A DNA stretch of 64,000 nucleotides from Kitasatospora kifunensis. Its GTDB lineage: Bacteria; Actinomycetota; Actinomycetes; Streptomycetales; Streptomycetaceae. Location of the stretch: positions 6,200,001-6,264,000 of the forward strand of contig NZ_JACHJV010000001.1 of assembly GCF_014203855.1 (NCBI RefSeq), written 5' to 3'. The notes below the pieces were generated by a model. It ran no database searches. It worked only from the letters and a program-made list of their open reading frames with translations, and was not told the DNA's origin. Below, piece by piece: positions 33,172 through 39,936 of this stretch (positions are counted from its first letter, which is position 1; every line of letters starts with the position of its first letter). Position numbers and translations under genes: made by a program.

Positions 33172-33217
33172 CGGTCCTTGGGCCCGAACCCGACCTCTTC
33201 GCCATCGGAGGAACGCC

Positions 33218-33574
33218 GTGACCACCACCGCGAGCGCGTCGCAGCTGCCCGAGGCTCCTGAGGAGCTCCCGGATCCCACCGTCCGCTACGTCCCGGTCCG
33301 CCGCGTCGGAGCCGTCCAGGTACTTCGACTCTTCCGGCAGCGCGACGGTGGCCGGTGCGCCGTCCTGTTCACCTCGCTCGACGGCCTGCACGCCCTGCTC
33401 GGCGCCGGACAGGCGGCCACCGAACTGACCGAGTCCGCCGTGCGGGAGCTGACCGAGCCACTGGGCGTGCACAGCCTGGTCGTTGACCCGAAGCTGGCCG
33501 CCCCACCCGGCGTTCCACCTGCGCCCTTGAGACGCCCCAGGTTTGACGCGACCCCTGTCCCCGAACGTGGTTGA
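33218..33574 (+). CDS. SAV_915 family protein, copy 2
   Basis: 118 residues from GTG 33218 with GGAGGA eight bases upstream. The shared core (VLRLFRQRDGGRCAVLFTSL, then ELTEPLGVHSLVVDPKLAAP) aligns well with the copy at 15512-15949. No catalytic motif seen; function unknown. Follows the 100-residue gene in an apparent two-gene unit under the conserved upstream element. Confidence 0.8.
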   Translation: MTTTASASQLPEAPEELPDPTVRYVPVRRVGAVQVLRLFRQRDGGRCAVLFTSLDGLHALLGAGQAATELTESAVRELTEPLGVHSLVVDPKLAAPPGVPPAPLRRPRFDATPVPERG

Positions 33575-33619
33575 TCCGTTCGGCCTACGGTTGGTGCAGC
33601 CTGCAGCCAAGTCGGACAG

Positions 33620-33826
33620 GTGGTCGATAGCTTGGCGTCCATGACCGCGGCTCCCGCCATCGACATGTTCCGCCTGCTCGGCGGCCGGGAGCGGTTCGCC
33701 GCGGACTGGGAGCAACTGCTCACCGGAGCCGGGTTCCACCTGGACCGGATCAGGCCGACCCCGGGACCCAGGTGCGTCATCGAGGCCACGCACCAACCCG
33801 TCAACAAGCCTTCGAGTGCCGCCTGA
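33620..33826 (+). pseudogene. C-terminal remnant of an O-methyltransferase
   Basis: From about residue 12 (33653) the frame reads APAIDMFRLLGGRERFAADW, then LLTGAGFHLDRIRPTPG and CVIEA, the last ~50 residues of SAM-dependent O-methyltransferases of the AdoMet/dimerisation type (normally ...ML...GxERT..E...LL..AGF.L.R..PT....SVIEA). The SAM-binding domain is missing upstream, where the SAV_915 gene lies. Likely a decayed secondary-metabolite gene. Confidence 0.65.
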
Positions 33827-33871
33827 CGGCTCGGTGCGCGTAACCTGCTGCCACCAACCGAGGGAGTAGCC

Positions 33872-34024
33872 ATGGATGAGTGGATCAATCCCGAGTACGC
33901 GGAGTTGGTTGCCGCGTTCCGGCAGCAGGATGAAGACACGGACGCGCCAACCCTCGGTCTGAGCCTGGATGCTGCTCCGGGCCCGGCGGTCCGGGGGTTC
34001 ATCGTGAAGCCGTCCGACGTGTGA
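33872..34024 (+). CDS. 50-residue peptide of unknown function
   Basis: ATG 33872 with GAGGGAG five bases upstream, stop TGA at 34022-34024. The peptide starts MDEWINPEYAELVAAFRQQ, is acidic in the middle (DEDTDAP) and ends GPAVRGFIVKPSDV. No Cys, no membrane segment. A 13-bp hairpin follows. Strong ribosome site, compact size and the adjacent methyltransferase remnant make a modified-peptide precursor or a small regulatory protein possible, but no class-specific core motif is visible. Confidence 0.55.
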   Translation: MDEWINPEYAELVAAFRQQDEDTDAPTLGLSLDAAPGPAVRGFIVKPSDV

Positions 34025-34065
34025 TCCCGTGCACCGGGCCGTGGCAAGGCTCCTGGCGCGGGACT

Positions 34066-34113
34066 GGCCCCGCCCGACGACTCGGCGATGATCCGGCTCA
34101 GTCGGGCGGGGCC
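34066..34113. terminator. Hairpin between the 50-residue gene and APC permease
   Basis: GGCCCCGCCCGAC (34066-34078) pairs exactly with GTCGGGCGGGGCC (34101-34113) around a 22-base loop; the genes on either side converge. Confidence 0.65.
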
Positions 34114-34165
34114 CCGTCATCCGGGCCCGAGCTGACGGCCGGACAGAACGGGTAAGAGCCGGAGC

Positions 34166-35980
34166 TCACCGCGGCACCGTCAGCCGGAAGCGCAGGCGGC
34201 AGATCAGCACGTCGGTGTGCTGGCGGATCGCGTGGTCCAGCAGGATGCCGCGTTGGTTCTGCAGTAGGCGCTGCCAGGGGCGTGGCAGGTGGGTCTCGGG
34301 GATCAGCACCACCAGCCGGTCGTGTTCCACCGTGGCTTCCAGGGTGCGCAGGTAGTCCACGATCGGCCGGGTCAGCGAGCGCGAGGGGCTGGTCAGCACG
34401 GTCAGCGGGACGTGCGGTTGCCACTGCGCCCAGGCCTGCCGCATCGGCTCCGCACTCGGCATCCCCTCGTCGTCCGGGTAGGCGACGGTGACCGCGCGGA
34501 CCTCGTCGCCCAGCGAGAGCGCGGTGGCCAGCGCCTCCTGGGTCAGCCGGTTGACCGAGCTCACCGGCACGATCACCAGCGAGTGCCGCTCCTGCGGTGG
34601 GCCGGGGACCTCGCCGATGTGCAGTGCGCGCCCGATTCGTTGGTAGGCGCGATGGATCGATTCGAAGAGCAGCACCAGCACGGCGACCGCCAGGAAGACC
34701 AGCCAGCCGCCCTTGCTGAACTTGGCGATCAGCTCGATCACCGTCGCCGCTGCCGTCAGCACCGCGCCGACCCCGTTGAGCAGTGCCCGTCCCTGCCAGC
34801 CGGCACCGCGTTCCAGGTGCCAGTGCCGGACCATGCCGACCTGGGAGATCGTGAAGCCGATGAAGACGCCGATCGCGAAGACCGGTACCAGCGCCTGGGT
34901 GTCGCCCCGTGCGCCGACCAGTAGCACCAGCGCCGCGCCCGCCAGCACCAGCACGCCGTGCCGGTAGACCTGCCGGTCGGCGCGCAGCGCGAAGACGTGC
35001 GGGACGTGGTGGTCGCGCGCCAGCAGCGAGGTCAGCACCGGCATGCCGCCGAAGGAGGTGTTCGCCGCCAGCGCGAGCAGTGCCATGGTGCTGAACTGCA
35101 CGAGGTAGAAACCGGCGTTGTGGCCCAGTGAGGCCTCGGTGAGCTGGGCGAGAACCGTCTTGGTGCTGTTCGGCGCGACGCGGAAGCGGCCGATCAGCAC
35201 CGACAGCCCGATCAGCATGGCGCCGAGCAGGCCGCCGAGCGCGATCTCGGTGTGCTGGGCGCGCTGCACGCGCGGAGTGCGAAAGGTCGGCACGGCGTTG
35301 GCGATCGCCTCCACACCGGTCAGTGCCGCGCAGCCGGAGGCGAAGGCCTTGAGCAGGAGCAGCAGACCGACGGTCTCGGTGGCGGGGCCGACGTGGGTCG
35401 GCTCGGTCACCGGGTGCGCGCGCAGCAGGCCGACGGTGATCACGGTGAAGACCGCGACGACGAAGACGACCGTCGGCAGGATCAGCACCTTGGCCGACTC
35501 GGCGACGCCGTACAGGTTGACCCCGGTGATCAGGGCCAGTACCAGGACGCAGATCCAGACCCGGTCGCCGTAGAGCGAGGGGAACGCGGAGGTCAGCGCG
35601 GCCACGCCGGCCGAGACGGAGACCGCGACGTTCAGCACGTAGTCGATGATCAGCGAGGCGGCGGCGATCAGGCTGACCCGCCGGCCCAGGTGGCGCCCGG
35701 CCACCGCGTAGGCACCGCCGCCGTTCGGGAAGGCGGCGATGACCTGGCGGTAGGAGAAGGTCAGTGCGGCCAGCAGGATGACGATCGCCACCGTCACCGG
35801 GAGGGTGTAGCCCAGGCCCTGGCTGCCGGCGGCGGCCAGCACCAGCACGATCGCCTCGGGGCCGTAGGCGACGGAGGCCAGTGCGTCGAGGGAGAGCGCG
35901 GCCAGCCCCTGAGGAACCGTCAGCCGGTCGCGTTCCTTGCCTGCTCCGGGCACGGTCACCGCCCCTTCATCGTCGCCCAC
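34166..35980 (-). CDS. APC-superfamily permease (KUP/amino-acid type)
   Basis: 604 residues: twelve or so membrane helices (residues ~20-450) then a cytoplasmic C-terminal domain (~450-604). SVAYGPEAIVLVLAAAGSQG and AFPNGGGAYAVAGRHLGR are the first-helix motifs of this actinobacterial APC group; VEAIANAVPTFR follows. Known relatives transport amino acids or, in the KimA group, potassium; the sequence pattern and the large soluble tail fit a KimA-like potassium importer, but this is inference. ATG 35980; single gene. Confidence 0.85.
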   Translation of the reverse strand: MGDDEGAVTVPGAGKERDRLTVPQGLAALSLDALASVAYGPEAIVLVLAAAGSQGLGYTLPVTVAIVILLAALTFSYRQVIAAFPNGGGAYAVAGRHLGRRVSLIAAASLIIDYVLNVAVSVSAGVAALTSAFPSLYGDRVWICVLVLALITGVNLYGVAESAKVLILPTVVFVVAVFTVITVGLLRAHPVTEPTHVGPATETVGLLLLLKAFASGCAALTGVEAIANAVPTFRTPRVQRAQHTEIALGGLLGAMLIGLSVLIGRFRVAPNSTKTVLAQLTEASLGHNAGFYLVQFSTMALLALAANTSFGGMPVLTSLLARDHHVPHVFALRADRQVYRHGVLVLAGAALVLLVGARGDTQALVPVFAIGVFIGFTISQVGMVRHWHLERGAGWQGRALLNGVGAVLTAAATVIELIAKFSKGGWLVFLAVAVLVLLFESIHRAYQRIGRALHIGEVPGPPQERHSLVIVPVSSVNRLTQEALATALSLGDEVRAVTVAYPDDEGMPSAEPMRQAWAQWQPHVPLTVLTSPSRSLTRPIVDYLRTLEATVEHDRLVVLIPETHLPRPWQRLLQNQRGILLDHAIRQHTDVLICRLRFRLTVPR

Positions 35981-36100
35981 TGGCCAGGTGCCATGGTCAG
36001 GGCGACGCTAGCGCCGGGCTGGGGTGGGTTGCGCGACTGACGCGCGGCCAGGTGGCTGGATCCAGGGTCGGTGCGAGGGTAATCAATCGGCCTCTGCATA

Positions 36101-36117
36101 ATGAAAGTCGTTTTCAT
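36101..36117 (+). promoter_or_regulatory. Zur-like box upstream of L28 paralog
   Basis: ATGAAAGTCGTTTTCAT, six perfectly paired outer bases each side and the 7-1-7 spacing of actinobacterial Zur sites, in an AT-rich patch with TAGGGT/TAGTGT just downstream that may be the -10. It is 93 bp before the L28 gene. Confidence 0.8.
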
Positions 36118-36209
36118 TTAGGGTAGTGTGCATCGTGCTGCCGGGCCCTGGTGTCCTGGCCCCCTGGCGGCACGGTCACCCGTACGTACCCAGCATTCGG
36201 AGTCCTGCC

Positions 36210-36470
36210 ATGTCCGCCCACTGCCAGTTGACCGGCCGTTCGCCCGGGTTCGGCAATGCGATCTCCCATTCGCACCGCCGTACCCGCCGTCGCTTCGACC
36301 CGAATATCCAGCGCAAGCGCTACTGGCTGCCGAGCGAGGGCCGCCACGTTCGGCTCACGCTCAGCGCCAAAGGCATCAAGACCGTCGACGTGACCGGCAT
36401 CGAGGCCACCGTCGTCCGGATCCGTGCGCGCGGCGGCCAACTGCCCGGTGTGCGCAAGTCAAGCTGCTGA
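36210..36470 (+). CDS. rpmB: Zinc-independent ribosomal protein L28 paralog
   Basis: 86 residues. GRSPGFGNAISHSHRRTRRRF and the following DPNIQRKRYWLP are classic L28. The zinc-ribbon CxxC pairs are lost: the first reads CQLT and the second is VTGIEA, so this is a C-minus form. In streptomycetes such copies are Zur-repressed and replace zinc-containing ribosomal proteins during zinc shortage. ATG 36210; an earlier in-frame GTG at 36126 gives an unrelated N-terminus. Followed 13 bp later by the CobW-like gene. Confidence 0.93.
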   Translation: MSAHCQLTGRSPGFGNAISHSHRRTRRRFDPNIQRKRYWLPSEGRHVRLTLSAKGIKTVDVTGIEATVVRIRARGGQLPGVRKSSC

Positions 36471-36483
36471 GGGGGAGCGGGCA

Positions 36484-37710
36484 ATGAGTGAAGATACCGC
36501 AGGCGCTACGGACGCCGTAGACGCCGTAGATGCCGTCCGACTGCCGGTCGTGGTGGTCGCCGGCCTGCACGAGGCGCGACGCCGTCAGACTGTTCTCGAA
36601 CTGCTCGACAACTGCGTCGACGCCGTCGTCCTCCACCACGACCTGCGGCAGGCCACCGAGGGCATCGTGCATCGGCGGATCCGCGACGGCGAGGGCGAGT
36701 TCGCCTCGACGGTGGTCCCGCTGACCAATGACTGCCCGTGCTGCGCGCTGCGCGAGGACCTGCTGCCGGAACTGCTGAAAATCGCCAGGGACGGACAACA
36801 CGGTCTCGCGATCGTCGAGTTGTGGGGCGGTAGTGACCCGCACCCGGCGGTCGAGATGATCGCCGGTGGCGAGGTGGACGGGTGCTGCCTGCACGAGGTG
36901 ATCGAACTCGCGGGCGTGATCACGGCGGTGGACCCGCTGCTGCTGGTCGCCGACCTGTCCGTCTCGGACGAACTAGGCGAACACGGCCTGCAGACCTGCG
37001 CGGACGACACCCGCACCCGCGCCGAGGCGCTGGCTCACCAGATCGAATACGCCACGGTGCTTGCCGTACCCAGGGCGGGAGTTGAGGGCAATGGGCCGGA
37101 GCGGCGAGCCGCACTGGCGATGCTCGGGCAGCTGCACCCCACCGCCCGGACGGTCCGGCTCGGTACCGGCGCGCTGGTCCGCGCGGCGCTCGGCGGCTTC
37201 GACGTGCCCGCCGCGCGCGACCGGGTCAACCCGGCCCTCGCGCTGCTGCCGCAGGAGCGCGAGGAGGCAGGCGTGGCCACGGTGGTCTGGGAGCGGCGCC
37301 GTCCGCTGCACCCGGCCCGGTTGTACGAGGCGCTGGAGCAGCTCGTCCCGGCCGCCCAGCGCAGCCGGGGCCGGTTCTGGCTGGCCAACCGGCCCGAGCT
37401 GATGCTGGCCTGGGACGCGGCCGGGGCCAACCTCGCGGTGGAGGAGTGCGGGCCGTGGCTCAGCTCGCTGTCGGACGCCGACTGGGAGTTGTATCCGCCC
37501 AGCCGTCGCGCCGCCGCGGCTCTCGACTGGGATCCGCTGCACGGTGACCGGGTGCAGCAACTCGTCTTCACCGCCGAGGGCCTGGACGCCGACGGAATCG
37601 TCCAGCTGCTCGACTCCTGCCTGCTCACCGACACCGAGGTGGCGGCTGGTGAGGCTGGTTGGAAAGCGCTTGCGGACGCCTTCGCGGAGTTCTTGGAGCC
37701 GGTGTCCTGA
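36484..37710 (+). CDS. CobW-family zinc-shortage protein with degenerate P-loop
   Basis: 408 residues from ATG 36484 with GGGGGAGC upstream. The CobW metal motif appears as NDCPCCALRED (CxCC). The usual Walker A GxxGxGKT is replaced by VAGLHEARRRQTVLE, as in the Zur-regulated actinobacterial branch, so GTP binding is doubtful. The C-terminal CobW_C domain includes GRFWLANRPELMLAWD. COG0523 proteins are proposed zinc chaperones. Cotranscribed with the L28 paralog under the Zur-like box. Confidence 0.88.
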   Translation: MSEDTAGATDAVDAVDAVRLPVVVVAGLHEARRRQTVLELLDNCVDAVVLHHDLRQATEGIVHRRIRDGEGEFASTVVPLTNDCPCCALREDLLPELLKIARDGQHGLAIVELWGGSDPHPAVEMIAGGEVDGCCLHEVIELAGVITAVDPLLLVADLSVSDELGEHGLQTCADDTRTRAEALAHQIEYATVLAVPRAGVEGNGPERRAALAMLGQLHPTARTVRLGTGALVRAALGGFDVPAARDRVNPALALLPQEREEAGVATVVWERRRPLHPARLYEALEQLVPAAQRSRGRFWLANRPELMLAWDAAGANLAVEECGPWLSSLSDADWELYPPSRRAAAALDWDPLHGDRVQQLVFTAEGLDADGIVQLLDSCLLTDTEVAAGEAGWKALADAFAEFLEPVS

Positions 37711-37773
37711 TACCCGCGGCGGTCCGCCGCCCGCCGCGCGCCGGGCGCTGCCTGCGCCTGCGGCCTAGCCCTC

Positions 37774-37816
37774 AGAAAGGGCCCTGCCGGTAGCGACCGA
37801 CGGGGCCCTTCTCAGA
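37774..37816 (+). terminator. Hairpin after the CobW-like gene
   Basis: AGAAAGGGCCCTGCCGGT and ACCGACGGGGCCCTTCTC pair with a few mismatches around GCG; the core AAGGGCCC/GGGCCCTT is exact. Lies 65 bp past the stop. Confidence 0.65.
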
Positions 37817-37882
37817 GCTGGACGGCACTCCGTTCCAGCGCAGGCGAAGATCAGCCCGCACCGAAGCGTGGGCGTGGGCGTA

Positions 37883-38026
37883 TCACTCGGTGTCGGTGGC
37901 CACCGGGACCTCATCCTCCCGAATGATGATGTGCTCCTCGCCATCGATCTTGATTTCAGTGCCTGCGTACTTGCCAGACGGAGTCTTGTCCTTGGCGGAC
38001 GCCGTCACCTTGCTGTCCTCGGTCAT
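37883..38026 (-). CDS. 47-residue protein resembling the GroES C-terminal strand region
   Basis: ATG 38026 has an excellent site AAGGAGGAGAC directly upstream; TGA at 37883. The middle, GKYAGTEIKIDGEEHIIIREDEV, matches the GroES tail (KYGGTEVKxGGEEYLVLxxxDV), while the first ~16 residues (MTEDSKVTASAKDKTPS) are a charged linker and the GroES barrel core is absent. No groEL nearby. The strong ribosome site argues for a real gene rather than debris; function unknown, possibly a chaperonin- or partner-binding small protein. Confidence 0.65.
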   Translation of the reverse strand: MTEDSKVTASAKDKTPSGKYAGTEIKIDGEEHIIIREDEVPVATDTE

Positions 38027-38195
38027 GTCTCCTCCTTCCGGTCGACACGGTGTCGACCCGTACTGAGCATGCCATGACCAACCGTCACCGGACCATCACT
38101 CTTGACAGATCAGAGGAGCCATGTTGACGCCAACTGGCCGACATCATCAGCGACCTGATGTGGCATGAGAACCTCGAAGCTCTGCGGGACGGCTC

Positions 38196-38648
38196 CTAGC
38201 GGTCCGATGCGAACGGGCCGTCGGTGACGAACCGGTGCAGCTGGTGGGCGAAGGCCTTGGCCTCGGCGGGCGGCCAGGAGCCCAGGGCGGCCTCGATGTG
38301 GGCGGCCAGGCGTCGTCGGCTCTCCGCCATCACCCGTTCGCCCTGTGCGGTGAGGATCAGCAGCGCCGCACGCCGGTCGGCCGGGTCGGGCTCGCGTCGC
38401 ACGAGTCCGGCGGCCTCCAGGCGCGAGGCGCGCCGGGTCACGCCTGACCGGTCCAGACCCACCTCGGGTGCCAACTCGGCGGCGCTGCACGGGCCGGTTC
38501 GAGCCAGCCCGCTGAGCACCGGATAGGTCAGCTCGTCCACGCCCTCGCCCAGGCCCTCGGTCAGGCCTCGGTAGAGACGTTCGCGGGTGGTACGCCGGAG
38601 CAGCAGGCCGAGCGCGTCGGCGATCTCCTGTCCTACCTCGTTCTCCAT
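38196..38648 (-). CDS. MarR-family transcriptional regulator
   Basis: 150 residues: winged helix with LTYPVLSGLARTGPCSAAEL, VGLDRSGVTRRASRLEAAGL and the wing VRREPDPADRRAALLILTAQG. Dimer helices flank it. ATG 38648. Target genes not obvious; the large non-coding gap upstream (38649-39165) may hold its promoter. Confidence 0.9.
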   Translation of the reverse strand: MENEVGQEIADALGLLLRRTTRERLYRGLTEGLGEGVDELTYPVLSGLARTGPCSAAELAPEVGLDRSGVTRRASRLEAAGLVRREPDPADRRAALLILTAQGERVMAESRRRLAAHIEAALGSWPPAEAKAFAHQLHRFVTDGPFASDR

Positions 38649-39165
38649 CCCCCCAGACTAGCGTGCGCAGCGCACGCTTCGCGCGTTGCTGTCCGCCTGG
38701 TCGCCCTGTGTGGTGAGGATCGGCAGCTGCCCGAAAGGGCACCGTCGCCCCCGGTGTGAGGGGAGCAGAAGTCCTGGTGGGCACCCGGATGACGGTCGAC
38801 GTCCGGATGCCGGCCGAGCGTTCGGCTCACTGGATTTTCATCGAATGCTTGACGCAGCGCCCGAGTTGACGCTGTCATATCAACGCAAGCGCACCGAGCG
38901 GCACTTCGCGGCCAACCGCCCCACCGGGCACTGGAGCCGCATGCTGCACCGCAGTCGACGTGTCTTCGCGGGCCTGTCCTCTCCCGCGGCCGGGCTTTCT
39001 GGCTCCGACGGCCCAGGAGCGTCCCGTGGCGCGTCGAGTTTGGCCGGCTCGGCCGTTCCGGCGGCGCCGAGGTGCCGTCGTTGACCGCCAAACTCCGCTT
39101 GATCGTGGCCAGTTCGCAGTTCAGCCGAAGTCTCCGGGCAGTCGACCAGAGGAGAGGGTTCTTCC
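38649..39165. other. Non-coding gap between MarR and a secreted protein gene
   Basis: No frame here has convincing protein features. Around 38820-38880 the sequence is less GC-rich and holds TTGACG with CATATC about 6 bp further, a possible promoter for the secreted-protein gene. A GCGCAGCGCACGC-type repeat lies next to the MarR start, a possible autoregulatory site. Confidence 0.5.
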
Positions 39166-39729
39166 ATGCGCAAGCTCACCGCCGCGCGGTTGCTCACCGC
39201 CGCGGCTCTCGCCGTCGGCGGGTTCGCGGCCGCCGCGCCCGCTCAAGCCGCGCCCGCTCAAGCCGCGCCCGCTCACGTCCAGCCCGCCGACAGTCAGACG
39301 GTCTCCGCGTACGTCACCTCGTACGGCTACAACGACGACGGCAACGGCCACTACGGCACCGCTCAGATCGCGTACCCGCAGATCCACCAGCAGGCCACCG
39401 AGGGCAGTGGCGCCTACAACGACCCGTCGACCTTCGCCACGGACCAGAACGAGTTCGCGCCCGGGACCATCATCTACGTCCCGCACCTGCAGAAGTACTT
39501 CATCATGGAGGACGGCTGCACGGAGTGCAGCCAGGACTGGCAGAACGGCAAGTACCACGTCGACCTGTGGATGGGGCCGGCCTCCTCGCAGCCGGAGCCC
39601 GCGCTGGACGACTGCGAGGCCTCGATCACCCGGGACAGCGCCGAGATCATCGCCAATCCGGACAGCGGCCTGCCGGTCGACACCACCCCGATGTTCTCCA
39701 ACGGGCAGTGCACGGCGGTCACTCACTGA
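39166..39729 (+). CDS. Small secreted protein, double-psi barrel/3D-domain-like
   Basis: 187 residues. Signal peptide ~1-28, then a repeat AAPAQAAPAQAAPAH from an 18-bp tandem unit. The mature part has AYVTSYGYNDDGNG, DQNEFAPGTIIYVPHLQKYF, MEDGCTECSQDW, YHVDLWMG and a conserved DCEASITR, a pattern of secreted proteins found in streptomycetes and fungi with a double-psi beta-barrel or 3D-like core. The Asp/Cys set suggests carbohydrate or wall binding; enzymatic activity uncertain. ATG 39166 with AGGAGAGGG upstream. Confidence 0.8.
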   Translation: MRKLTAARLLTAAALAVGGFAAAAPAQAAPAQAAPAHVQPADSQTVSAYVTSYGYNDDGNGHYGTAQIAYPQIHQQATEGSGAYNDPSTFATDQNEFAPGTIIYVPHLQKYFIMEDGCTECSQDWQNGKYHVDLWMGPASSQPEPALDDCEASITRDSAEIIANPDSGLPVDTTPMFSNGQCTAVTH

Positions 39730-39882
39730 CAACTGCCGCTGTCGCTGAGCCCAGGGCGACCGCTTCCCGGTGAAGGTCAGGGTCGGCAGGTGCCGACCCT
39801 GACCTTCACTTCATCTTCACCATTCAACCACTGTTCCCCCCTGGTGGCGGCTGGGAACGGCGCCGGCTCTTGACAGTGAAAT

Positions 39883-39901
39883 GTAAGGAAGCTTTCCTAA
39901 C
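39883..39901 (+). promoter_or_regulatory. Near-palindrome upstream of GH8 gene
   Basis: GTAAGGAAGCTTTCCTAAC, an 19-bp imperfect dyad (AGGAA-x-TTTCCT) 36 bp before the GH8 start and overlapping a likely -10 region; TTGACA lies at 39870. Similar AGGAAA/TTTCCT dyads precede secreted hydrolase genes of streptomycetes; the factor is not known to me. Confidence 0.55.
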
Positions 39902-39936
39902 AACGCAGAGTCGGATCCCCCGCAAAGGAGTTCCGC

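Noticed and set aside
33872..34024. Classifying the 50-residue peptide as a lanthipeptide, lasso or thiopeptide precursor
   Set aside because: No Cys, no Ser/Thr-rich core, no lasso-type Gly-to-Asp/Glu ring pattern and no modifying enzymes adjacent.
38128..38199. 24-codon open frame reading like a helical C-terminus (ADIISDLMWHENLEALRDGS) between the mini-GroES and MarR genes
   Set aside because: Preceded by an in-frame stop and no start codon or ribosome site; could be gene debris but too short to assign.
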